From Caballeronia temeraria (lineage in GTDB: Bacteria > Pseudomonadota > Gammaproteobacteria > Burkholderiales > Burkholderiaceae): 64,000 nt of DNA. Every line of letters begins with the position of its first letter. The stretch's first letter is position 1. The DNA lies in the NCBI RefSeq assembly GCF_001544795.2, contig NZ_FCOI02000007.1:124001-188000 (forward strand), in the 5' to 3' direction. The notes beneath the pieces were generated by a model. It was not told the origin of the DNA and ran no database searches. It saw nothing but the letters and a program-made list of their open reading frames with translations. Both the position numbers and the translations under genes were made by a program. Shown piece after piece: positions 1 through 10,869 of this stretch.

Positions 1-1094
1 GACTTCGCGTAATCGCACATGAGGCGGAACGGCAGGATGTCTTCGTCGGCGACGGGCACGTCAAGCACTAGCGTGATCATCTGGCCGCCCTTGTAGGTGA
101 GGTCGTCGCGCAGGAAGTTCGTGTCCCCGAACTGGAGCATGAAGACGGGGTTCTGCTTTGCGTCGAGCTTCACGAAGCGCGTGCCGTCGCGCGAGAGCAA
201 AAGGCCGTCTTGCGACGCCACCGCCTGCACGTAGTTCGCGGACCACGGCGCGCCGTCGGAGAGAATGTTGATCGACAGTTGCGCGTCGCATTGCGCGGCG
301 AACGCGTCCAGCTCGCGCGCCATGCCGACGGTTTCCATCATGTCGGGGAATTCAGGCGCGCCGTCGATGGCATCGGCCAGGCGCTGCACGCCCGTCACGA
401 ACTCCGAGAATTCCAGCTCGTTGAGCGGGCCGCTGCGATTCGCGAGTTGCGCGGCCGCGCGCAGTTCGTCGTAACGCGCGCCATTGCGCGGCAATTCCCA
501 CGTGCTCTCGCCTTCCGCCTTGCCTTCGATTGTCACGGGCTTCGTGCCCGCGCGACGCAGGCGCTGCGCGAGCGGAATCACGCGATCGCCCGCGACCGGC
601 GCGGCGAGACGAATCGGCACGACGCAATCGATGCGGCGATCGACGACAGCCGGCGGCGTCGACGAGATCGTCGTCGCGGCGGGCATCACGGGTTCGGTGC
701 GTTCGTCCTCTTTGGCGATTTCCGCTTCTTCGGCTGCGCCATTCGCGGACGTCGCCTCGGCCTGGAGATCGACGGCGGTATCGGCCGGCGCGACCGATGC
801 CGGCGCCGCCGATGCCTCGGCAGCGCCGAAGCTCGGCTCGACGCGCGTGTCGCGCGGCTGATCGTCCGCGCCTTCGACATCGCCCGCGACCGGCTCGCGC
901 CGCGACTGGCGCACCGGCTCGATGAACGGCTGCTCGTCGTCGGCGTCCTGGCGCGCGAGCGCATCGGCTGCTTCGTCGGGCATCGGACGCGGCATCTTGC
1001 GACGCACCTTCGCGCTCTGCCACGCGTTGTACACGACCACGCCGCCCACCACTACGGCTCCGGCTCCAATCAAACCGAGTGTCAACTCGTCCAT
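1..1094 (-). CDS. zipA: Cell division protein ZipA (partial, C-terminus off the left edge)
   Basis: ZipA is a bitopic inner-membrane protein that tethers FtsZ to the membrane in the early divisome. Read from the ATG at 1094, the protein begins MDELTLGLIGAGAVVVGG, a short periplasmic tip followed at once by one membrane segment (about residues 4-23). Then comes a charged RRK stretch, a long Ala/Glu/Pro-rich linker to about residue 160, and a folded C-terminal FtsZ-binding domain (FVTGVQRLADAIDG, SINILSDGAPWSANYVQ). The frame is open to base 1, so the extreme C-terminus is missing. It lies 177 bp downstream of smc on the same strand, the usual beta-proteobacterial order; a DNA ligase gene would be expected next but is outside the window. 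Confidence 0.9.
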   Translation of the reverse strand, partial: MDELTLGLIGAGAVVVGGVVVYNAWQSAKVRRKMPRPMPDEAADALARQDADDEQPFIEPVRQSRREPVAGDVEGADDQPRDTRVEPSFGAAEASAAPASVAPADTAVDLQAEATSANGAAEEAEIAKEDERTEPVMPAATTISSTPPAVVDRRIDCVVPIRLAAPVAGDRVIPLAQRLRRAGTKPVTIEGKAEGESTWELPRNGARYDELRAAAQLANRSGPLNELEFSEFVTGVQRLADAIDGAPEFPDMMETVGMARELDAFAAQCDAQLSINILSDGAPWSANYVQAVASQDGLLLSRDGTRFVKLDAKQNPVFMLQFGDTNFLRDDLTYKGGQMITLVLDVPVADEDILPFRLMCDYAK

Positions 1095-1271
1095 GCAGGC
1101 TCCATCATTCTTTTAAGTTACGAAGCGCCGCGCGATCTGTCGCACGCATCGCGCCGCGTTCCGGCTTCTCGCCGCCGCCTGGCCGATGCGCGCCACTCCG
1201 CGCCTTGACGCACGCCGCCGGATTCTCGCCCGGCCCTTCACTCAATCAATACCGTTGCGAACCGCGTTGCT

Positions 1272-4200
1272 TCAGCCGTTCTGCGCGAAGCCCGCCGCCG
1301 CTTCCATGTCCACCGCGACGATGCGCGACACGCCCTGCTCCTGCATCGTCACGCCGATCAGTTGCTGCGCCATTTCCATCGCGATCTTGTTGTGCGAGAT
1401 GAACAGAAACTGCGTCTTGGCCGACATCGCGCGCACGAGATTCGCGAAGCGCTCGGTGTTGGCGTCGTCGAGCGGCGCGTCCACCTCGTCGAGCAGACAG
1501 AACGGCGCGGGGTTCAACTGGAACATCGCGAACACGAGCGCGGTTGCGGTCAGCGCCTTCTCACCGCCCGAAAGCAGGTGAATCGTCGAATTCTTCTTGC
1601 CGGGCGGCTGCGCCATCACCTGCACGCCGGCGTCGAGGATTTCGTCGCCGGTCATGATGAGCTTTGCCTGGCCGCCGCCGAACAGACGCGGGAACAGCTC
1701 GCCGAAGTGACGATTCACTTCATCGAACGTGCCTTGCAAAAGCGCACGCGTTTCCTGATCGATCTTCTGGATCGCGTCTTCGAGCGTGCCGATGGCATTG
1801 TTCAGATCCGCCGACTGCGCGTCCAGGAAGTGCTTGCGCTCCGTTGCCGCCGCGAGTTCTTCGAGCGCGGCCATGTTGACGGGGCCGAGCGCGGTGATCG
1901 CGTTGTTCAGCCGCGTGACTTCGCCTTGCAGATACGACGGCTTCATGTCCGGCGTGAGCTTTTCGGCGAGCTCGGCTTCATCGACGCCTGCCGCCTGCAA
2001 CTGCTCGACGAACTGCTCCCCGCTGATGCGCGCGGCCTGTTCTTTCAACTGCAATTCGTTGATCTTGTCGCGCAGTGGCTGCAACGAGCGTTCGGCCATA
2101 AGACGCTGTTCGTCGGCCTGACGCAGACGCGCGGTCAGATCGTCCAGTTCGACGCGCGCCGCGTGCAAAGATTCCTCGCGCGCCGCGCGCACTTCGAGCG
2201 CGTCCTGCAGGCCGGTCTGCGCGGTCTGCTCGTTGATCGTTTCGAGTTCGGCGCGCGCGTCTTCCAGCGTGCCCGCGATGCGCTCGCTCTGATCGTGCGC
2301 CGTGTCGATATTGCGCTTGTATTCGTCGATCTTCGCGGCGAGGCCACGCACGGCGAAGCCGGCGTCGCTCGCGGCGCGCTCCAGTTCGCGCAGTTCGTGG
2401 CGCGCGCTCGTGAGTTCCTCGTCGAGCGATTCGAACGCGAGCTGGTTGTCTTCGAAACGCGCCTGCAACTGCGCGATCTCGCCATCGTGACGCTCGAACG
2501 CGGCCTCCGATTCGGCGCGCAATGCGCGCTGCTCGTCGACCTGCGCGGCGATTTCTTCCAGTTCCTCGCCGATCTGCGTGTTGCGCTGCGTATAGCGCTC
2601 ATGCGCCTGCGCGAGCTTGAGCACGTCCATTTGCAAGGCGTGAACGCGCTGCGTCGCGCGCTCGGCGGCGGCACGCGCTTCTGCGAGCGTCTGCGAGCCC
2701 TGCGTATGGGCGGCATCGGCGCGCACGGCGTTGGCCCGGGCTTCGTCGGAAAGCACAGCCTGCGCGCGCACCTGCTTCGTGAGATTCTCGATTTCCTGCG
2801 CACGCGCGAGCATGCCCGACTGCTCGGAATCCGCCGCGTAAAGCTGCACGCCCACGCGCGTCACGATATGCCCCGCCTTCACGACGAACGCGGCGCCATC
2901 CGGCAACTGATTGCGCGACGCGAGCGCCTGCGCGAGATCGTCGGCGACGAAGGTCGTGGCGAGCCATTCGTTGAGCACGGCGCGCAGGCCCGGATCGTCG
3001 ATGCGCACGAGCGACAGCAACGCGCGCAAGCCCTGCGGCGCGTCGACCGGCTTGCCCGCGACGGGCGGCGAATAGAACGCGAGCTTGGCGGGCGGCGCAT
3101 CGGTGGCGAAGGCCTTGACCCAATCCAGATTCGATACTTCCAGCGCGGCGAGACGCTCGCGCAACACGGATTCGAGCGCCGCTTCCCAGCCGGCCTCGAC
3201 GTGCAGCTTCTTCCACAGACGCGGCAGCGCGCCGAGCTCGTGCTTGTCGAGCCACGGCTGGATCTTGCCTTCGGTCTGCACGCTTTCCTGAAGCTGCTTC
3301 AGTGCGGCGAGGCGCGCTTCGAGCTGATGGATCTGCGCGCTTTCCTTTTGCACGCGCTCCTGCGCCGCACGGCGCTCGGCGTCCAGACGCGGCGCGGTTT
3401 CCTGCGCATCGGCGAGACGCGCCTGTGCTTCCGCGAGAATCTCTTCGTTTTCGGCGAGCTGCATGCGCAACTCGTCGAGATGCGCTTCGTCGGGCGCGTC
3501 GAGCCCGCTCGCTTCGCTCTTCAGACGCTCCTGGCGCTGCTGCAATTGCTGAAGCTGCTGATCCGCGTTGCGCTGATGCGCCGCTTCGAGTTTCAGCGCC
3601 TGTTCCGCGCGCGCAATGCCCGCGCGTTCATCGTTCAGTTGCGCCTGTGCGTCGCGCCAGCGAGCTTCGAGCGCCGGCAGCGCGTCGTGCTTCGCGGCGG
3701 CGTTTTCCTGCGCGATCGCGGCCTTTTCCTCACCTTCGGCGAGCGCTTCGGTCGCGGTGTCGATTTCATCTCGCGCCTTTTGCGCCTGCACCTGCCATTG
3801 CTCGCGCTGTGCGGTGAGTGCGGCGATCTGCGCCTGCACGCGATTGCGCGACTCGACGATGAAGCGAATCTCCGCTTCGAGCCTGCTCACTTCGGCATTG
3901 GCTTCGTAGAGCGAGCCTTGCGCGCCCTGCATGGCGTCGCTCGCGCTGTAGTGCGCGACGCGCAGCGTTTCCAGTTGCGCTTCGACTTCACGCAGACGTG
4001 CGGTCTGCGCTTCGAGTTCGACCTGTGCCTCGCGAATGGCGCGCTGCTGGCGCTCGGCCTCGTTGCCCGCTTCCTTCTTGCGCAAGAGCCACAGAAGGCG
4101 CTGCTTTTCCTCGCCTTCGGCCTGCAGCGCCCTGTATTTCGTCGCGACGACCGCTTGCCCTTCGAGCTTCTCGAGATTGGTCGACAGCTCGCGGACGATG

Positions 4201-4787
4201 TCTTCGACGCGCGTCAGATTCTCGCGCGTGTCATGCAGACGGTTCTCCGTCTCGCGGCGGCGTTCCTTGTACTTCGACACGCCCGCGGCTTCTTCGAGAA
4301 ACACGCGCAGCTCTTCCGGCTTCGCCTCGATGATGCGCGCGATCATGCCCTGCCCGATGATCGCGTACGCGCGCGGGCCGAGACCCGTGCCGAGGAAGAT
4401 GTCCTGGATGTCGCGACGGCGCGCGGGCAGATTGTTGATGTAGTAGCTGGAGGTGCCGTCGCGCGTGAGCACGCGCTTCACGGCGATTTCGCCGTAGGCG
4501 CTCCATTGACCGGCGGCGCGGCCGTCGCCGTTATCGAAAATGAGTTCGACGCTTGCCCGGCTGCCGGGTTTGCGCGCCGTCGATCCGTTGAAGATCACGT
4601 CCTGCATCGACTCGCCGCGCAACTCGGAGGCGCGCGATTCGCCGAGCACCCAGCGCACGGCATCGATGATATTGGACTTGCCACAGCCATTCGGCCCGAC
4701 GACGCCAACCAGCTGGCCGGGAACCTGAAAATGCGTGGGATCGACGAAGGACTTGAAGCCAGCGAGTTTTATCGAGGTCAGACGCAC
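1272..4787 (-). CDS. smc: Chromosome segregation/condensation ATPase SMC
   Basis: SMC dimerises, binds ScpA/ScpB and loops DNA for chromosome segregation. The 1171-residue length fits the family. The N-terminal head carries Walker A GPNGCGKSN at residues 31-39. Two long Ala/Glu/Gln/Arg-rich coiled coils flank a hinge near residues 500-660. The C-terminal head has the ABC signature LLSGGEKALTATAL followed by Walker B FCLLDEVDAPLDDAN. The start MRLTSIKLAGFKSFVDPTHF is the canonical SMC N-terminus. It sits 137 bp downstream of a DMT transporter gene and upstream of zipA, all on the minus strand. A long open frame on the opposite strand is only a codon-usage shadow of the coiled coil. Confidence 0.97.
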   Translation of the reverse strand: MRLTSIKLAGFKSFVDPTHFQVPGQLVGVVGPNGCGKSNIIDAVRWVLGESRASELRGESMQDVIFNGSTARKPGSRASVELIFDNGDGRAAGQWSAYGEIAVKRVLTRDGTSSYYINNLPARRRDIQDIFLGTGLGPRAYAIIGQGMIARIIEAKPEELRVFLEEAAGVSKYKERRRETENRLHDTRENLTRVEDIVRELSTNLEKLEGQAVVATKYRALQAEGEEKQRLLWLLRKKEAGNEAERQQRAIREAQVELEAQTARLREVEAQLETLRVAHYSASDAMQGAQGSLYEANAEVSRLEAEIRFIVESRNRVQAQIAALTAQREQWQVQAQKARDEIDTATEALAEGEEKAAIAQENAAAKHDALPALEARWRDAQAQLNDERAGIARAEQALKLEAAHQRNADQQLQQLQQRQERLKSEASGLDAPDEAHLDELRMQLAENEEILAEAQARLADAQETAPRLDAERRAAQERVQKESAQIHQLEARLAALKQLQESVQTEGKIQPWLDKHELGALPRLWKKLHVEAGWEAALESVLRERLAALEVSNLDWVKAFATDAPPAKLAFYSPPVAGKPVDAPQGLRALLSLVRIDDPGLRAVLNEWLATTFVADDLAQALASRNQLPDGAAFVVKAGHIVTRVGVQLYAADSEQSGMLARAQEIENLTKQVRAQAVLSDEARANAVRADAAHTQGSQTLAEARAAAERATQRVHALQMDVLKLAQAHERYTQRNTQIGEELEEIAAQVDEQRALRAESEAAFERHDGEIAQLQARFEDNQLAFESLDEELTSARHELRELERAASDAGFAVRGLAAKIDEYKRNIDTAHDQSERIAGTLEDARAELETINEQTAQTGLQDALEVRAAREESLHAARVELDDLTARLRQADEQRLMAERSLQPLRDKINELQLKEQAARISGEQFVEQLQAAGVDEAELAEKLTPDMKPSYLQGEVTRLNNAITALGPVNMAALEELAAATERKHFLDAQSADLNNAIGTLEDAIQKIDQETRALLQGTFDEVNRHFGELFPRLFGGGQAKLIMTGDEILDAGVQVMAQPPGKKNSTIHLLSGGEKALTATALVFAMFQLNPAPFCLLDEVDAPLDDANTERFANLVRAMSAKTQFLFISHNKIAMEMAQQLIGVTMQEQGVSRIVAVDMEAAAGFAQNG

Positions 4788-4924
4788 GGCGATATCGCTG
4801 TTTTGAATGAGTGACGGAGGATATATAGCAGACAGGCCGCAGCGCGGCCCGTCGTTTCCCGGCCGCGCGGCAGTGAAGCGCCATCATGAAGCGCCATCAA
4901 CGGGCCCGGCGAAAGCGGACACCA

Positions 4925-5902
4925 TCATACCATCGCGCGAGTCGATTTCTTTTTGCTTTCCGGCGCGTGTTCCGCGATGTCGAGCGCTTCGGGCGCGGGA
5001 GGCGAACGCTGCCCGCCCTGCCGATGCACCCACGCCGACAACACGCACGCGACGACGATGCACGCGCCGCCCGCCCACTCGCGCGGGCCGGGCACTTCGC
5101 CCGCGAAGAGCCACGACGACAGCGCCGTGACGACGAGTTCGAAAAGCATGATGATCGACGCGCGATTGGCCGGCACGCGCGCGAGACCCACCTGCACGAT
5201 CATGTTGTTGCCGGCGAGCACGACGCCGAGCCCGATCACGATCAGGCTCAGCGTGGGCAGGAGCGCGGCCGCGGGCGGCGCGGGCATCGGCTCGAACAGC
5301 GTAACGACGGACGCGATGAGCGCCGCGCCGCCGAAGATCACCGCCGTGCGCATCTCGGGCTTCATCGCGGGCAGCGTGCGCGTGACTTTCACGACGAGCA
5401 CGTTGCTCATCGCGAAGCCCATGCCGCCCATCAGACCGGCCCATTCGGCGAGACCGTCCGGCAACGGCATGCCGAGCTCGGGCGACCAGAGCATCGTGAC
5501 CGCGCCCGCGAGCGACAGCAGCGAGAGCGCGGCATCGGTGCGGGTCAGACGCTCTTTCAGGATGAAATGCGCGAAGATCGCGGTCCATGCGGGCGTCAGA
5601 TAAAAGAGCAGCAGCACGCGCATCACCTGACCGTGGATCGCGCCCCACACGAAACCGATATTGGTCACGCCCGCCGCCACGCCGAGCGCGACGAGCAGCC
5701 AGTGCCACGACAGCGTGCTGATCGAGCGGCGCTTCGCGAGCAGCACGAAGACACACGCGGCGGCGCTCGTCGTCGCGCTCGCGGCCGTGCCGGAGAGGCC
5801 CATCCCGGCGAGCATGCGCATCGGGTACCAGACGAGGCCCCACACCGACGCGCCGAGCATGATCGCGAGCGTCGGCCATGCATTGCGCACGCTGCCCGTC
5901 AT
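4925..5902 (-). CDS. EamA/DMT-family transporter (about ten membrane segments)
   Basis: This is a member of the drug/metabolite transporter superfamily, inner-membrane carriers usually exporting amino acids or other small metabolites; the substrate cannot be told from sequence. The 325-residue protein begins MTGSVRNAWPTLAIMLGASV and shows two tandem EamA halves with roughly five hydrophobic helices each (for example WHWLLVALGVAAGVTNIGFVW and LPTLSLIVIGLGVVLAGNNM). The short hydrophilic tail ends in KKKSTRAMV. The frame stays open upstream to 6004, but the ATG at 5902 is preceded by GGGGA about ten bases away and starts right at the first helix, so I prefer it. It is divergent from dapC. Confidence 0.85.
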   Translation of the reverse strand: MTGSVRNAWPTLAIMLGASVWGLVWYPMRMLAGMGLSGTAASATTSAAACVFVLLAKRRSISTLSWHWLLVALGVAAGVTNIGFVWGAIHGQVMRVLLLFYLTPAWTAIFAHFILKERLTRTDAALSLLSLAGAVTMLWSPELGMPLPDGLAEWAGLMGGMGFAMSNVLVVKVTRTLPAMKPEMRTAVIFGGAALIASVVTLFEPMPAPPAAALLPTLSLIVIGLGVVLAGNNMIVQVGLARVPANRASIIMLFELVVTALSSWLFAGEVPGPREWAGGACIVVACVLSAWVHRQGGQRSPPAPEALDIAEHAPESKKKSTRAMV

Positions 5903-6008
5903 TGCGATAGTCCCCGTCTTGCGTCCTGCATGATTGCGTCCTGCATCACTCGCACTTTTGTCCCTCGTGGCGCGCGCCGCCTGCCGTTTCCGGCGCGACG
6001 CCACGCGC

Positions 6009-6014
6009 TATAAT
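6009..6014 (+). promoter_or_regulatory. Candidate -10 box for dapC
   Basis: A perfect TATAAT lies 95 bp upstream of the dapC start, in the 207-bp divergent region between the DMT transporter and dapC. The best -35 candidate is TTTCCG, 16 bp upstream. Only the -10 hexamer is convincing. Confidence 0.5.
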
Positions 6015-6109
6015 CGTGAGTTCGCTTCACGTCCGTTCGATTCTTCCGATGCCGCGCTCGCAGGCGTTTCTGGCCTCGCGCGCATCGCTCACTGCTCACC
6101 GGTCACGCC

Positions 6110-7327
6110 GTGAATCCACTTCTTCAGAAACTTCAGTCTTATCCGTTCGAAAAGCTTCGCCTGCTCTTCAAGGGCATTGAGCCGCGCGCCGGATTCACGC
6201 CGATCAGCTTCGGCATCGGCGAGCCGAAGCACCCCACGCCCCCGCTGATCCGCGACGCCGTGATCGCTTCCCTCGACGGCCTCGCCACCTATCCGGCGAC
6301 GCTCGGCAGCGAGCCATTGCGCCAAGCCATCGCGGCGTGGGCGATGCGGCGTTACGGCCTCGAATCGATCGATCCGGCAACCGAAGTGCTGCCCGTGTCC
6401 GGCTCGCGAGAGGCGCTTTTCGCGCTGGCGCAGACGGTGATCGACAGCCGCTCGTCGGATGCCGCGGAACCGCCCATCGTACTCTGTCCGAACCCGTTCT
6501 ATCAAATCTACGAAGGCGCGGCCCTGCTCGCGGGCGCCGAGCCGTACTTCGTCAACAGCGACCCGGCGCGCAACTTCGCGTGCGATTACTCGGCGGTGCC
6601 CGATCACATCTGGGCGCGCACGCAATTGCTCTACGTGTGCTCGCCGGGCAACCCGACGGGCGCCGTGCTCACGCTCGAAAACTGGCGCGAGCTGTTCGCG
6701 CTGTCGGACAAGCACGGCTTCGTGATTGCGTCGGACGAGTGCTACTCGGAGATTTACTTCGATGAATCCAATCCGCCGCTCGGCGGCCTCGAAGCCGCGC
6801 GCCTGCTCAATCGCAACTTCGATCGTCTCGTGATGCTGTCGAGCCTGTCGAAGCGCTCGAACGTGCCGGGCATGCGCTCGGGCTTCGTCGCGGGCGATGC
6901 ATCGATCCTGAAAGATTTCCTGCTGTACCGCACGTACCACGGTGCGGCTTTGTCCACGGTGTTTCAACGCGCGAGCATCGTCGCGTGGCAGGATGAAACG
7001 CACGTGCGCGACAACCGCGCGCAATATCTGAAAAAATTCCAGACGGTCACGCCGATGCTCGCCGACGTGCTCGACGTGCGCCTGCCCGACGCCGCGTTCT
7101 ACCTCTGGGCGAACGTTTCGGGCACCGGGCTCACGGACACCGAGTTCGCGGCGCGCCTGTACGCCGACTATAATGTGACGGTTCTGCCGGGCTCCTTTCT
7201 CGCTCGCTCCGCGCACGGCACGAACCCCGGCGAGGGTTTCGTGCGCTTCGCGCTCGTGGCCGAGACAGAGGAATGTGTCGAAGGCGCTCGCCGCATCGTC
7301 GAATTCTGCCGCACGCTCAGGTCCTGA
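6110..7327 (+). CDS. dapC: Succinyldiaminopimelate transaminase DapC
   Basis: DapC is a PLP enzyme that transaminates N-succinyl-2-amino-6-oxopimelate with glutamate in the lysine/peptidoglycan precursor pathway. The protein is 405 residues with fold-type I aminotransferase features: SPGNPTGAVL (179-188), the ASDECYSEIY segment (207-216) holding the PLP-ring aspartate, the PLP lysine in SLSKRSNVPGMRSGF (K248), and FVRFALV near the C-terminus. The start is GTG at 6110, giving MNPLLQKLQSYPFEKLRLL, the usual DapC N-terminus. It lies 51 bp upstream of dapD and starts a dapC-dapD-arsC-like-dapE run, which separates it from the general AspC/AlaA aminotransferases. Confidence 0.93.
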   Translation: MNPLLQKLQSYPFEKLRLLFKGIEPRAGFTPISFGIGEPKHPTPPLIRDAVIASLDGLATYPATLGSEPLRQAIAAWAMRRYGLESIDPATEVLPVSGSREALFALAQTVIDSRSSDAAEPPIVLCPNPFYQIYEGAALLAGAEPYFVNSDPARNFACDYSAVPDHIWARTQLLYVCSPGNPTGAVLTLENWRELFALSDKHGFVIASDECYSEIYFDESNPPLGGLEAARLLNRNFDRLVMLSSLSKRSNVPGMRSGFVAGDASILKDFLLYRTYHGAALSTVFQRASIVAWQDETHVRDNRAQYLKKFQTVTPMLADVLDVRLPDAAFYLWANVSGTGLTDTEFAARLYADYNVTVLPGSFLARSAHGTNPGEGFVRFALVAETEECVEGARRIVEFCRTLRS

Positions 7328-7378
7328 CATCGGTCCTGAAAGCGTCGCCGGCCCACCTACCCATCCTTGATACCAACT

Positions 7379-8218
7379 ATGTCGCAACAACTTCAGAGCA
7401 TCATCGATACCGCCTGGGAAAACCGCGCCGAGCTGTCGCCCAAGGCCGCGCCCGCCGAAGTCCGCGAAGCCGTCGCGCATGCGATCGAGCAGCTGGACCG
7501 TGGCCAGATGCGCGTCGCCGAAAAGCGCGACGGCGAGTGGGTCGTGAATCAGTGGCTGAAGAAGGCCGTGCTGCTGTCGTTCCGCCTGGAAGACAACGCG
7601 CCGATGCCTGCCGGCGGCGGGTCTTACAACTACACGCAGTTCTACGACAAGGTGCCCTCGAAGTTCGCGAACTACACCGCGGAAGACTTCGCGGCGGGCG
7701 GTTTCCGCGTCGTGCCGCCGGCCATCGCGCGCCGCGGCTCGTTCATCGCGAAGAATGTCGTGCTGATGCCGTCGTACACGAACATCGGCGCCTATGTCGA
7801 TGAAGGCACGATGGTCGACACGTGGGCCACCGTCGGCTCGTGCGCGCAGATCGGCAAGAACGTGCACCTTTCGGGCGGCGTGGGCATCGGCGGCGTGCTG
7901 GAGCCGCTGCAGGCGAATCCGGTCATCATCGAGGACAACTGCTTCATCGGCGCGCGCTCGGAAGTCGTGGAAGGCGTGATCGTCGAAGAGAATTCCGTCA
8001 TTTCGATGGGCGTCTATCTCGGCCAGTCGACCAAGATCTACGACCGCGAAACCGGCGAAGTCAGCTACGGCCGCATTCCGGCGGGCTCGGTCGTCGTCGC
8101 GGGCAATCTGCCCTCGAAGGACGGCTCGCACAGCCTGTACTGCGCCGTGATCGTCAAGAAGGTCGACGCGAAGACGCGCGCGAAGGTCGGCCTGAACGAA
8201 CTGCTGCGAGGCGACTGA
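7379..8218 (+). CDS. dapD: Tetrahydrodipicolinate N-succinyltransferase DapD
   Basis: DapD transfers succinyl from succinyl-CoA to tetrahydrodipicolinate, the committed step of the succinylase branch of lysine/DAP synthesis. The 279-residue protein has the N-terminal helical domain ([19 protein letters not shown]) and then a left-handed beta-helix of hexapeptide repeats ([40 protein letters not shown]). An in-frame ATG four codons upstream is less likely than the ATG at 7379. Its stop is followed one base later by the TTG start of the next gene, so the two are translationally close. Confidence 0.97.
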   Translation: MSQQLQSIIDTAWENRAELSPKAAPAEVREAVAHAIEQLDRGQMRVAEKRDGEWVVNQWLKKAVLLSFRLEDNAPMPAGGGSYNYTQFYDKVPSKFANYTAEDFAAGGFRVVPPAIARRGSFIAKNVVLMPSYTNIGAYVDEGTMVDTWATVGSCAQIGKNVHLSGGVGIGGVLEPLQANPVIIEDNCFIGARSEVVEGVIVEENSVISMGVYLGQSTKIYDRETGEVSYGRIPAGSVVVAGNLPSKDGSHSLYCAVIVKKVDAKTRAKVGLNELLRGD

Positions 8219-9823
<1,605 letters not shown>

Positions 9824-9853
9824 CTGAAATCTGACAATAAAAAGGAGCCCTCG

Positions 9854-10738
9854 ATGGCGCTGCCCTTCACCACCGTGCGCGACCTGCTGCGCTTCGGCGT
9901 TTCGCGCTTCACCGAAGCGGGCTTGTCGTTCGGCCACGGCTCGTCCAATGCCTACGACGAAGCCGCGTATCTGATCCTGCACACGCTGCATCTGCCGCTC
10001 GACACGCTCGATCCGTTCCTCGACGCCCGCCTGCTCGACCATGAAATCGACGCCGTCATGAAAGTGATCGAGCGCCGCGCGAAGGAACGCATTCCCGCGG
10101 CGTACATCACGCAGGAAGCCTGGATGCACGGCCGCCGCTTTTACGTCGACGAGCGCGTGATCGTGCCGCGTTCGTTCATCGGCGAATTGTTGCAGGACGG
10201 CCTGCAGCCCTACGTGGCCGATCCGGACCACGTCACACGCGTGCTGGAGCTGTGCACCGGTTCGGGCTGCCTCGCGATTCTCGCGGCGCAGGCCTTCGAA
10301 AACGCCGATGTCGATGCCGTCGACATTTCCGCCGATGCGCTCGCGGTCGCGCGCCGCAATGTCGACGATTACGAACTCGAAGAGCGCGTGAGCCTCTACG
10401 AAGGCGACCTGTACGCGCCGCTGCCGCAAGCGCGCTACGAGGTAATCATCACGAATCCGCCGTACGTCAACGCCGACGCGATGAAGGCGCTGCCGGAGGA
10501 ATACCGGCACGAGCCCGAACTCGCGCTCGCGGGCGGCGCGGACGGCATGGACGTGGTGCGGCGCATCGTGCGCGACGCGGGCAAGTGGCTGACCGAGGAC
10601 GGCGTGCTCGTCGTCGAGATCGGCAACGAGCGCCCGAATGTCGAAGCCGCGCTGGGCGGGCTCGATCTCGTGTGGCTCTCGACGAGCGCCGGGGACGACA
10701 ACGTGTTCCTCATTCAGGCCGCCGACCTGCCGGCCTGA
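9854..10738 (+). CDS. prmB: 50S ribosomal protein L3 N5-glutamine methyltransferase PrmB
   Basis: PrmB is a SAM-dependent methyltransferase that modifies a glutamine of ribosomal protein L3. The 294-residue protein has the HemK/PrmB-type helical N-terminal domain. The Rossmann motif follows (RVLELCTGSGCLAILAAQAF, near residues 130-150), and then the N-glutamine methyltransferase signature ITNPPYVNADAM. The N-terminal region (TTVRDLLRFGVSRFTEAGL) and length favour PrmB over PrmC. An AAGGAG Shine-Dalgarno precedes the ATG. Confidence 0.92.
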   Translation: MALPFTTVRDLLRFGVSRFTEAGLSFGHGSSNAYDEAAYLILHTLHLPLDTLDPFLDARLLDHEIDAVMKVIERRAKERIPAAYITQEAWMHGRRFYVDERVIVPRSFIGELLQDGLQPYVADPDHVTRVLELCTGSGCLAILAAQAFENADVDAVDISADALAVARRNVDDYELEERVSLYEGDLYAPLPQARYEVIITNPPYVNADAMKALPEEYRHEPELALAGGADGMDVVRRIVRDAGKWLTEDGVLVVEIGNERPNVEAALGGLDLVWLSTSAGDDNVFLIQAADLPA

Positions 10739-10758
10739 CGCCGCGGCCTCTGCCCGGC

Positions 10759-10817
10759 CGATCGTTGCGGCGACGCCAAGCGCCGCGACGATCGCTAACC
10801 CTTCGCGGGAAAGGGTT
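10759..10817. other. Two tandem stem-loops between prmB and cls
   Basis: The first is a 14-bp stem with one mismatch (10759-10772 with 10781-10794, eight-base loop). The second is a perfect 7-bp stem AACCCTT/AAGGGTT (10797-10803 with 10811-10817). Neither is followed by a T run, so they may be processing or attenuation structures rather than a classical terminator. The second ends 7 bases before a possible upstream ATG of cls at 10825. Confidence 0.5.
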
Positions 10818-10869
10818 GGGTAATATGGCAAATCGCCATTTGCCGGGCACTTCGCTCCTTCTCGCGTCC

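Noticed and set aside
1362-4814. A very long open frame (over 1100 codons) on the plus strand opposite smc
   Set aside because: It is exactly antisense to the SMC coiled coil, has Arg/Leu/His-biased composition and no domain; it is a GC-rich codon shadow.
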